From: Pseudomonas sp. UBA4194
Lineage (GTDB): Bacteria; Pseudomonadota; Gammaproteobacteria; Pseudomonadales; Pseudomonadaceae
Assembly (NCBI RefSeq): GCF_002379585.1
Contig: NZ_DFUE01000058.1
Location: 83,836-96,359, forward strand
Direction of reading: 5' to 3'
DNA length: 12,524 nucleotides
A model generated the notes under the pieces. It made no database searches and was not told where the DNA came from. It saw only the letters and a program-made list of their open reading frames with translations. Position numbers and translations under genes: made by a program. Of the stretch, positions 6,730 through 12,524 are shown piece by piece (positions within the stretch are counted from its first letter, which is position 1; each line of letters starts with the position of its first letter).

Positions 6730-6827
6730 GGCCCCATCGCGGGTAGAACCCGCTCCCACAAGGGCAGTGGGTGGCCTGTAGGAGCGGTGGGTAACCTGTG
6801 GGAGCGGGTTCTACCCGCGATGGGGCC
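6730..6827. repeat. REP pair in inverted orientation (BIME)
   Basis: A 31-bp REP at 6730-6760 is repeated exactly in inverse orientation at 6797-6827, separated by 36 bp. Each copy contains the hairpin GCGGGT-AGA-ACCCGC followed by TCCCACA. The partial copy CCTGTAGGAGCGGTGGG at 6775-6791 lies between them. This is the most frequent Pseudomonas putida-group REP type. The cluster follows the antiporter stop codon by 18 bp and could stabilise or end that transcript and the convergent SUKH transcript. Confidence 0.9.
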
Positions 6828-6833
6828 GGGCCT

Positions 6834-6905
6834 GCCTCAGATAGAACCCCACTCCCACAAGGGCAGTGGGCGGCCTGTGGGAGCGGGTTCTACCCGCGAT
6901 GGGGC
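6834..6905. repeat. Second REP pair, one copy decayed
   Basis: An intact REP in inverse orientation lies at 6876-6905. The forward partner (about 6834-6860) has lost its hairpin, reading ATAGAACCCCACTCCCACA. The linking segment GGGCAGTGGG at 6861-6870 also occurs at 6762-6771, so the cluster seems to have grown by duplication of a unit of about 99 bp, followed by decay of one arm. Confidence 0.85.
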
Positions 6906-6923
6906 TAGGCCTGTCGCCACCGA

Positions 6924-7331
6924 TCAGCTTTCCAGCCAGATGTCCCGCGCCCAGTGCCACACCGATTCCCAGCTTTCTTCCGTCACCAGCTCTTCTTCAC
7001 CGGACCACAGCACCACGGTGCCGTCTTCTTCCACGCAATAGTAGTCCTCACCGTCCTGGCAAATCGGGATCAGCTCGCGCGGCACACCGATGTCCCAGGC
7101 GTTGGCTGCCACTTCCGGCAGGTAGGTATGAGACTGCGGGTCGGTAACGGTGACCGGCTCCAGGCTGCCATACACCACATCGCTCACGGTCAGCAGGTAT
7201 TCCTTGAACACGAAGGGGATATTGATGAACAGCTGCTCCTCAATCTCAACCAACTGGTCTTCGTCTGGCAGCTCGAGGGGGACCGGTACCGGTTCATTGG
7301 CTTCTCTGAGCTGCTCGATCACTTCTTCCAC
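6924..7331 (-). CDS. SMI1/KNR4 (SUKH) family protein
   Basis: A 135-residue, very acidic cytoplasmic protein with SMI1/KNR4 (SUKH) hallmarks: an N-terminal helix PDEDQLVEIEEQLFINIPFV that positions FKEYLL, a central PEVAANAWDIGVPRELIPIC and a glycine turn GEDYYCVEEDGTVVLW ending in beta strands. SUKH domains often serve as immunity proteins against nuclease toxins, but this copy has no toxin, Rhs or secretion gene nearby and looks like a stable chromosomal gene. Start is GTG at 7331, supported by GAGGA eight bases upstream. It has its own promoter behind it and a REP cluster just after its stop. Its target is unknown. Confidence 0.82.
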   Translation of the reverse strand: MEEVIEQLREANEPVPVPLELPDEDQLVEIEEQLFINIPFVFKEYLLTVSDVVYGSLEPVTVTDPQSHTYLPEVAANAWDIGVPRELIPICQDGEDYYCVEEDGTVVLWSGEEELVTEESWESVWHWARDIWLES

Positions 7332-7365
7332 GGTGTATTTCCTCTGAACAGAATGCGCGGTGCGG

Positions 7366-7393
7366 TTTATACATTAGCTGGAAATTCATGCAA
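7366..7393 (-). promoter_or_regulatory. Candidate sigma-70 promoter of the SUKH gene
   Basis: Read on the minus strand, TTGCAT (7388-7393) and TATAAA (7366-7371) are 16 bp apart, close to the sigma-70 consensus. Transcription would begin near 7359, about 28 bases before the GTG start. The region is noticeably AT-rich against its surroundings. It begins right after the terminator of the upstream gene, so the SUKH gene is probably an independent unit. Confidence 0.6.
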
Positions 7394-7400
7394 TGTTCAA

Positions 7401-7430
7401 AATGCAAAAGCCCCGGACTAGGCCGGGGCT
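7401..7430 (-). terminator. Rho-independent terminator of the Tim44-like gene
   Basis: On the minus strand the hairpin AGCCCCGG-CCTAGT-CCGGGGCT (7409-7430) is followed by TTTTGCATTTTG. The 8-bp GC stem and U-tract lie 20 bases after the stop codon of the Tim44-like gene. The plus-strand reading has no U-tract, so it works in one direction. Confidence 0.9.
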
Positions 7431-7449
7431 CGCAAAGCGTGACGCAGTA

Positions 7450-8301
7450 TCAGTTCTGACGGATACCCGCGACCAGCCATGGCTGGTTTTCGCCCTGAGC
7501 GCGCTCCATGTTCCAGCTTTCGCTGAAGGGTTCGCCCTGATCGAAACGAGAGGTTTTCGACACGCCGACGAAGGTCAGCGTGGCGATGGTCTTCTCGGCA
7601 CGGTCATCCACGCCTTCCAGCTGCACCTGCAGGTCATCGATGTAGGTGGACTGGAAGCCGTCACCCAGATCGGCACGTTCCTGCTTGAGGAACTGCAGCA
7701 TCTGCGGCGTGACGAACTCGGAGATCTTGTCCATCTCGTTGGCGTCCCAGTGCTGCTGCAGCGACTGGAAGTGACTGCGAGCGGCGTTCAGGAAGCTTTC
7801 TTCGTTGAACCAGGCCGGAGCGTTGATGACCGGGCGGGCTGCGGAAGCAGCGGCGGCACCACCGAACAGCGACGGCTGGGCTGGCTTCTGCTCGAAGGCT
7901 TCACGCTGGTACGGAGCACCGGCGCCGGCCATTTGCGGGCCCTGTTGCTTGCGGCGACGGGCAGCGATGAAACGGAAGATCAGGAAGGCGATGACCGCCA
8001 TGATCAGGATGTCGAAGATCTGCATGCCTTCGAAACCGTCACCCATGAACATGGACGCGAGGAGGCCACCGGCGGCGATGCCGGCCAGTGGGCCCAGCCA
8101 GCGCGAAGCACCGCTGGCGGCAGGCGCTGCACGGCCTGGCACTGCGGCGGCGGCGCCAGGCGTGGTCGGGGCTGCCTGACGAGTTTGGTGAGTAGGCGCT
8201 GCGCCCATACTCTTTCCGCCGCCGAAGCGCTTGGCGCTGGCGTCGAGGCTCATGGTCAGGCCGATGCACAGAGCCAGAGCCATGCTTAGAAATCGTTGCA
8301 T
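7450..8301 (-). CDS. Tim44-like domain membrane protein
   Basis: A 283-residue envelope protein. Residues 1-23 form a signal peptide or anchor ending DASA before KRFGGGKSMG, a start usual in bacterial Tim44-like proteins. An Ala/Pro-rich stretch (about 33-65) follows, then two hydrophobic segments (about 68-87 and 92-112, the latter ending in the basic stop RFIAARRRKQQ). The C-terminal Tim44-like domain runs from about 162 to the end (APAWFNEESFLNAARSHFQ onward). Mitochondrial Tim44 tethers the import motor. In bacteria the domain is found in membrane-associated proteins of unsettled role. The ATG at 8301 is preferred over ATG 8337 because it directly precedes the signal sequence and has GGAA eight bases upstream, whereas the longer form puts charged and polar residues before it. 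A strong terminator follows. Confidence 0.87.
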   Translation of the reverse strand: MQRFLSMALALCIGLTMSLDASAKRFGGGKSMGAAPTHQTRQAAPTTPGAAAAVPGRAAPAASGASRWLGPLAGIAAGGLLASMFMGDGFEGMQIFDILIMAVIAFLIFRFIAARRRKQQGPQMAGAGAPYQREAFEQKPAQPSLFGGAAAASAARPVINAPAWFNEESFLNAARSHFQSLQQHWDANEMDKISEFVTPQMLQFLKQERADLGDGFQSTYIDDLQVQLEGVDDRAEKTIATLTFVGVSKTSRFDQGEPFSESWNMERAQGENQPWLVAGIRQN

Positions 8302-8504
8302 AGGTTCATTCCAGTAGGTGAATTGCACGAGAGTCATGTTGCACAGGTGCGGGTTACATAGCTAGTGACAACATGTTTCGAGCTTTTGCGTAAATGTGAC
8401 GAGCGGTGTAGGAAAAATCGCGAGCTGGGGGAGGTCCTGTGGCAAGGCAGGAATGCCCCCATCGCGGGTAGAACCCGCGCCCACAGGGGCCCTTACGCCA
8501 ATCG
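8302..8504. other. Gap between Tim44-like and uvrD genes
   Basis: This 203-bp stretch lies between two minus-strand genes. It must hold the promoter of the Tim44-like gene, yet no consensus pair was found. TATGTA on the minus strand around 8355-8360 is the best -10 candidate. Its right half carries one REP. Confidence 0.35.
8436..8490. repeat. Single REP element with an outer stem
   Basis: The REP core at 8455-8490 has the same GCGGGT-AGA-ACCCGC hairpin (8464-8478) as the cluster near 6730. CCTGTGG at 8436-8442 pairs with CCACAGG at 8481-8487, giving an outer 7-bp stem. It lies 15 bp after the uvrD stop and may protect or terminate the uvrD mRNA. Confidence 0.82.
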
Positions 8505-10688
8505 CTATATGGCCTCGAGCTTCGCATACCCCAGCATCAGCCACTTGCTACCCTCGGCGAAGTTCACCTGCACCCGCGCCTGGGCGCCGGAGCCTTCGAA
8601 ATTGAGGATGACCCCCTCGCCGAACACCGAGTGCTGCACGCGTTGCCCCAGGTTGAATTGGGTCTGAGGTATGTTGGCCGCGCCGAACAGGCTGGTGGAG
8701 TTCTGCGCCTGGCCGCCACCGAACGGGCGGCTGACGCTGTTGGACAGGCGCACTTCCTGAATCAGCCCTGCCGGCACTTCGCGCACGAAGCGCGAGACCT
8801 TGTTGTAGGTCTCGCTACCGTACAGCCGACGGGTTTCGGCGTAGGTCATCACCAACTGCTGCATGGCCCGGGTAATGCCCACGTAGGCCAGGCGCCGTTC
8901 TTCTTCCAGACGGCCAGGTTCTTCCAGGCTCATCTTGTGCGGGAACAAGCCTTCTTCCATGCCCACCAGGAACACATAAGGGAATTCCAGACCCTTGGCG
9001 CTGTGCAGGGTCATCAGCTGGATGCTGTCCTCGTGTTCGTCGGCCTGGGTGTCACCGGCCTCCAGCGAGGCATGGCCGAGGAACGCCGCCAGTGGCGTCA
9101 GGTCGGCATCTTCTTCGCTGTTCTCGAAGTTGCGCGCGGCGCTGACCAGTTCCTCGAGGTTTTCTACCCGGGCCTGGCCCTTTTCACCCTTTTCTTCCTG
9201 GTGATAGATGATCAGCCCGGACTGCTCGATGACCGTCTGGGTCATGGTGTGCAATGGCATCTCCATGACCTTGGCCGCCAGGTTCTCGATCAGCTCCATG
9301 AAGGCGCCCAGGGAATTGGCCGCGCGGCCGCTCAGGCCCTTGTTGGCGATCAACTGGCGACCGGCTTCCCACATCGACAGTTCGGCGTGGCGCGCGTGCT
9401 GGCGAATGGCTTCGACCGTCTTCTCGCCCAGGCCCCGCGGCGGCACGTTGATCACGCGCTCCAACGCGGCGTCGTTGCCACGGCCCTCGAGCAGGCGCAG
9501 ATATGCCATGGCGTTCTTGATTTCGGCGCGCTCGAAGAAGCGCTGGCCGCCATAGATGCGGTACGGGATGCGCTCGCGCAGCAACGCCTCTTCCAGCACC
9601 CGCGACTGGGCGTTGGAACGGTAGAGAATGGCGATATCGCTGCGGGCCAGGCCGGTTTTCAGCGCACTTTCGATGGTTTCCACCACATAGCGGGCTTCAT
9701 CGTGCTCGTTGAACGCGGCGTACAGGCTCAGGGGCTCGCCGTCACCGCCATCGGTCCACAGTTCCTTGCCCAGACGCCCGCTGTTGTTGGCGATCAGGGC
9801 GTTGGCGGCCTTGAGGATGCCGGCGGTGGAGCGATAGTTCTGCTCCAGGCGGATGAGCTCGGAGTCGGGGAAATCGGCGGAGTACTGGTGGATGTTTTCG
9901 ATCTTCGCGCCGCGCCAGCCGTAGATCGACTGGTCGTCGTCACCCACCACCATCAAGCTGTCACCGCCCTGGGCGAGCAGGCGCAGCCAGGCGTACTGCA
10001 CGGCGTTGGTGTCCTGGAACTCGTCCACCAGCACGTGGCGGAAGCGGCGCTGGTAGTGCTGCAACAGTCCGGGATTGTCGCGCCACAGATCGAGGGCGCG
10101 CAGCAGCAACTCGGAGAAGTCGATCACGCCTGCGCGGGCGCAGGCGGCTTCGTAAGCTTCGTAGATGGAGCGCATGGTGCCCAGGAACAGGTCGCCCCCT
10201 GGCTGGATATGCTGTGGGCGCAGGCCTTCGTCTTTCTGGCCATTGATGAACCACTGCGCCTGGCGGGCGGGCCACTTCTGTTCATCCAGGCCCAGCTCGC
10301 GCATCACGCGCTTGACCAGGCGCTGCTGATCGTCGCTGTCCAGAATCTGGAAGTTCTGGTTCAGCCCCGCTTCTTGCCAGTGTGCTCGCAGCAGGCGATG
10401 TGCCAGGCCGTGGAAGGTGCCCACCCACATGCCGGCCGGGTTGATACCCATCAGCTGCTCGATGCGCTGCCGCATCTCGGCGGCCGCCTTGTTGGTGAAA
10501 GTCACCGACAGGATGGAGTGGGGCGAGGCGTTCTCGACCTGGATCAACCAGGCGATACGGTGCACCAGCACTCGGGTTTTACCGGAACCAGCACCGGCCA
10601 GGACCAACTGACGGCCAACCGAGGCCGCTACGGCCTGACGTTGGGCGTCGTTGAGAGAGTTCAGCAGAAGGGAGAGGTCATCGCGCAT
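8505..10688 (-). CDS. uvrD: DNA helicase II UvrD
   Basis: A 727-residue superfamily 1A 3'-5' helicase, close to the 720 residues of E. coli UvrD. It removes incised fragments in nucleotide excision repair and unwinds nicked DNA in methyl-directed mismatch repair. All helicase motifs are present: Q motif LNDAQRQAV (12-20), Walker A GAGSGKT (32-38), motif Ia SVTFTNKAAAEM, motif II DEFQD (222-226), motif III GDDDQSIYGWRGA, motif IV EQNYRS, motif V LMTLHSAKGLEF and motif VI EERRLAYVGITRA. A Tudor-like C-terminal tail (HSVFGEGVILNFEGSGAQAR to the end) matches the RNA polymerase-binding domain. The ATG at 10688 lacks a good ribosome site, but no in-frame alternative fits. I find no LexA box upstream, unlike E. 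coli. A REP follows the stop. Confidence 0.97.
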   Translation of the reverse strand: MRDDLSLLLNSLNDAQRQAVAASVGRQLVLAGAGSGKTRVLVHRIAWLIQVENASPHSILSVTFTNKAAAEMRQRIEQLMGINPAGMWVGTFHGLAHRLLRAHWQEAGLNQNFQILDSDDQQRLVKRVMRELGLDEQKWPARQAQWFINGQKDEGLRPQHIQPGGDLFLGTMRSIYEAYEAACARAGVIDFSELLLRALDLWRDNPGLLQHYQRRFRHVLVDEFQDTNAVQYAWLRLLAQGGDSLMVVGDDDQSIYGWRGAKIENIHQYSADFPDSELIRLEQNYRSTAGILKAANALIANNSGRLGKELWTDGGDGEPLSLYAAFNEHDEARYVVETIESALKTGLARSDIAILYRSNAQSRVLEEALLRERIPYRIYGGQRFFERAEIKNAMAYLRLLEGRGNDAALERVINVPPRGLGEKTVEAIRQHARHAELSMWEAGRQLIANKGLSGRAANSLGAFMELIENLAAKVMEMPLHTMTQTVIEQSGLIIYHQEEKGEKGQARVENLEELVSAARNFENSEEDADLTPLAAFLGHASLEAGDTQADEHEDSIQLMTLHSAKGLEFPYVFLVGMEEGLFPHKMSLEEPGRLEEERRLAYVGITRAMQQLVMTYAETRRLYGSETYNKVSRFVREVPAGLIQEVRLSNSVSRPFGGGQAQNSTSLFGAANIPQTQFNLGQRVQHSVFGEGVILNFEGSGAQARVQVNFAEGSKWLMLGYAKLEAI

Positions 10689-10833
10689 CGGAGCATTTTA
10701 GGGTGCGCAATAGAGTTGGAGCAAACGAGAGTTACAGCCGGTCCATATAAATATCGCCAAACCGAGCGGGTGGCGGTGTAGGGGTTGTATATTCAGCCCA
10801 CCGTTACGGCACACCCTTACAAGAATATTGCCT
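10689..10833. promoter_or_regulatory. Divergent promoter region of uvrD and the PAS gene
   Basis: This 145-bp gap has two AT-rich patches on a GC-rich background: CATATAAATATCG (about 10744-10757) and TTGTATATTCAG (about 10785-10796). Each offers a plausible -10, and the second would serve the PAS gene. No matching -35 hexamers were found with confidence. Confidence 0.35.
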
Positions 10834-12390
10834 ATGACACCCGGTCCCAACCCGCTGGACTCCTCCCTGGAGCAGCAGGCCCTGCAGAGCGAGTTCGCCG
10901 ACGCGTTGGCGGCCGAGCGTACCCGGCTGCTCTATCAGGGCTCGCTGCTGCCCACGCTGTTCATGCTGCTCAATGGTGGGTTGTGTATCTGGCTGCTGTG
11001 GACGCCGCGGCATTACCTGGCGTTGAGCGTGGCGCTGGTGTGGCTGCTGGTGCTGGTGGCGGCGCGGGTTATCCAGGTGGCGGCGTTCGATGCCGCCATG
11101 CCGTCCCGCCAGGCCCGGCCGCATTGGCGACGCATGTTCCTGATCGGTTCCGCCATCAGCGGCCTGACCCTGGGTGTCGCCGCGATCGCGCTGGTGCCGG
11201 AGGCCAACTTCATCAAGCAGGCATGGGTGTTTGGCCTGCTCGGCGCCGCAACGCTGTCGGCCAGTGTGGCCTATGCGGTCAGCCTGCCGGCGTTCCTGGC
11301 CTACACCTTGCCGTGTCTGCTGCCGCCCATTGCCTACCTGTTCGTGTGGAACGCTGGCGCCCAGCGCGGCTGGGGCTGGTTGGGACTGATTTTTCTGGGC
11401 GCGCTGCTGGTGGTGGCCTGGCAGGTCAATCGCTTGATGAACCGCAGCTTGCTGCGCCGTTTCCGCAATCAGGAACTGATTGCCACCCTGCAACTGGCGC
11501 AGAGCAGCAGCGATCGGCTGAACCAGGCCCTGGCGGCGGAGGTGCAGCAGCGTCGCGACGCCGAAGAACAATTGCGTCAGACCCACGCCGCGCTGCAGAC
11601 CCGGGTGGTGCAGCGCAGTCAGGAGCTGCACGATGCCACTCATGCCCTGAGCAAGAGCGAAGAGCGGCTGGCTCTGGCGTTGGAGGCCAGCGGGCTGGGT
11701 TTGTGGGACTGGAACCTGAGTACCGACGAAGTGCACCACAGCCAGCTCAAGGAGCTGTTCGGCCTGGAGCCGGAGTTCATGCAGGCGATGCTCCAGCAGT
11801 TGCGCCCGCGCATGCATCCGGAGGACCAGCAACGGGTCAAGCGGGCCATGGTCGAGCACCTCAAGGGCCGTACCGAGGACTACCGCGCCGAATACCGTAT
11901 CCGCCATCAGGACGGTCATTGGTTGTGGATCGAGGACCGTGGCCGTGCCGTCGAGCGTACGCCGGGAGGCAAGGTGTTGCGCATGGTCGGCACGCGGCGC
12001 GACGTGACGGCGGACAAGGCCCTGCGCGGCAACCTGAAACTGGCGGGGCTGGTTTTCGACGCGGCCAGCGAAGGGATACTGGTGCTCGATGCGCACCATG
12101 TCGTGCTGGCCGTGAACGCGGCGTTCAGCCGTATCACTGGGCTGGCCGAAGTGCAGGTGCGTGGACATCATTGGCTGCAGTTGCCTTGTAGTCGCGATGC
12201 TCGCCGGCATCAGGAAGCCATCGAGGAAACCCTGGAGATCAAAGGTACCTGGGAAGGCGAACTGGCCGAAACCCGCCAAAACGGCGAACTCTATCGGCAA
12301 TGGCTGCAATTGACCGTCATCAGGGACAGCCGCGGCCACGCGCAGCAAATCGTCGGTTTCTTCACCGACCTCTCCACCAGAGAATCGTAG
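10834..12390 (+). CDS. Membrane PAS-PAS sensor protein without an output domain
   Basis: A 518-residue protein with about six transmembrane helices (near 37-56, 60-77, 101-121, 129-148, 152-172, 180-198), a coiled coil (about 205-275, rich in Gln, Glu and Arg), a first PAS with PAC (279-392, from LALALEASGLGLWDW to VGTRRDVT) and a second PAS (about 400-515, LVFDAASEGILVLDA onward). It should sense a signal at or in the membrane, but no kinase, GGDEF, EAL or other effector follows. The P. aeruginosa gene next to uvrD (PA5442, from memory) is a GGDEF-EAL protein, which suggests a lost C-terminal half. The stop codon TAG (12388-12390) lies inside a REP, right where such proteins pass from PAC (FFTDLSTR) to GGDEF. 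The ATG at 10834 is preferred. The in-frame TTG at 10828 would add two residues. Confidence 0.8.
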   Translation: MTPGPNPLDSSLEQQALQSEFADALAAERTRLLYQGSLLPTLFMLLNGGLCIWLLWTPRHYLALSVALVWLLVLVAARVIQVAAFDAAMPSRQARPHWRRMFLIGSAISGLTLGVAAIALVPEANFIKQAWVFGLLGAATLSASVAYAVSLPAFLAYTLPCLLPPIAYLFVWNAGAQRGWGWLGLIFLGALLVVAWQVNRLMNRSLLRRFRNQELIATLQLAQSSSDRLNQALAAEVQQRRDAEEQLRQTHAALQTRVVQRSQELHDATHALSKSEERLALALEASGLGLWDWNLSTDEVHHSQLKELFGLEPEFMQAMLQQLRPRMHPEDQQRVKRAMVEHLKGRTEDYRAEYRIRHQDGHWLWIEDRGRAVERTPGGKVLRMVGTRRDVTADKALRGNLKLAGLVFDAASEGILVLDAHHVVLAVNAAFSRITGLAEVQVRGHHWLQLPCSRDARRHQEAIEETLEIKGTWEGELAETRQNGELYRQWLQLTVIRDSRGHAQQIVGFFTDLSTRES

Positions 12391-12524
12391 GAGCGGCGTA
12401 AAGCCGCGAAGGGGCCCGTGCGGTCGATGCAACATTCAGATCCAGCAGCGATGCAGAGGACGCCTTCGCGGCTTCACGCCGCTCCTACAGGTGGACTGTT
12501 CCCCCGCGAAGGGGCCCGTGCGGT
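12387..12524. repeat. Inverted REP pair of the GTAGGAGCGGC family
   Basis: A 25-bp REP at 12387-12411 recurs in inverse orientation at 12464-12488 with one mismatch. Each can form a GCGGC/GCCGC hairpin. A 21-bp stretch at 12404-12424 recurs exactly at 12504-12524, 100 bp later, so the array continues past the window edge. This family differs in sequence from the GCGGGT type elsewhere in the window. The first copy overlaps the last codons of the PAS gene and supplies its stop. Confidence 0.85.

Noticed and set aside
6787..7147. Plus-strand frames starting MGNLWERVLPAMG and MGGLWERVLPAMG
   Set aside because: They are translations of REP sequence (WERVLPAMG) running on antisense to the SUKH gene.
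7393..8289. 298-residue plus-strand frame opposite the Tim44-like gene
   Set aside because: It starts within the terminator region and lies antisense to a protein with clear signal peptide and domain.
10740..10760. Possible LexA box upstream of uvrD (TATAAATAT core)
   Set aside because: The flanking CTG and CAG required by the LexA consensus are absent.
8631..10781. 716-residue open frame antisense to uvrD
   Set aside because: It mirrors uvrD, a typical GC-rich shadow frame. It shows no domain and uvrD has all its motifs.
10804..12435. 543-residue minus-strand frame opposite the PAS gene
   Set aside because: It is rich in Gln, Arg and His as expected of a shadow, has no recognisable domain and runs through the REP and promoter.

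Overview
The window reads as ordinary chromosomal DNA from a fluorescent Pseudomonas, most likely of the P. putida/P. entomophila group. The evidence is high GC with CTG/GGC-rich codons, PdxY, UvrD, DUF3301 and Tim44-like proteins of Pseudomonas type, and several families of REP repeats (the GCGGGTagaACCCGC hairpin and the GTAGGAGCGGC type). All ten protein genes are complete by their own start and stop codons. No RNA gene, integrase, transposase or CRISPR array was seen.

Layout. Bases 1-163 hold a three-hairpin intergenic repeat. Bases 215-255 hold a promoter overlapped by a textbook-like Zur (zinc repressor) box. Bases 272-2854 form a zinc-scarcity block: a ZigA-type COG0523 GTPase, a small six-cysteine exported protein on the opposite strand, and a second, divergent COG0523 GTPase. 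Inside the second GTPase gene lies a cluster of DnaA-box-like 9-mers (2411-2696), two of them perfect TTATCCACA. Bases 2855-4711 hold a DUF3301 membrane protein and the pyridoxal kinase gene pdxY, divergent over 118 bp, then a hotdog acyl-CoA thioesterase whose 3' end overlaps pdxY. Bases 4957-6711 encode a Kef-like CPA2 cation/proton antiporter without the usual cytoplasmic TrkA domain. A REP cluster follows (6730-6905), then a stand-alone SMI1/KNR4 (SUKH) protein, a terminator, a Tim44-like membrane protein, a single REP and uvrD, with all three genes on the minus strand. Bases 10834-12390 encode a six-helix membrane protein with two PAS domains that ends, inside a REP, with no output domain. 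A REP pair of a second family fills the right end.

Working together. Only the left block looks like a functional module: Zur repression is predicted to lift when zinc is scarce, producing metallochaperone-type GTPases. The other genes are housekeeping neighbours with separate roles (B6 salvage, thioester hydrolysis, ion exchange, DNA repair, sensing). The observations most worth a second look are the DnaA-box cluster inside the second GTPase gene, the exported Cys-rich protein lying antisense between the two GTPases, and the PAS protein whose stop codon is supplied by a REP element.
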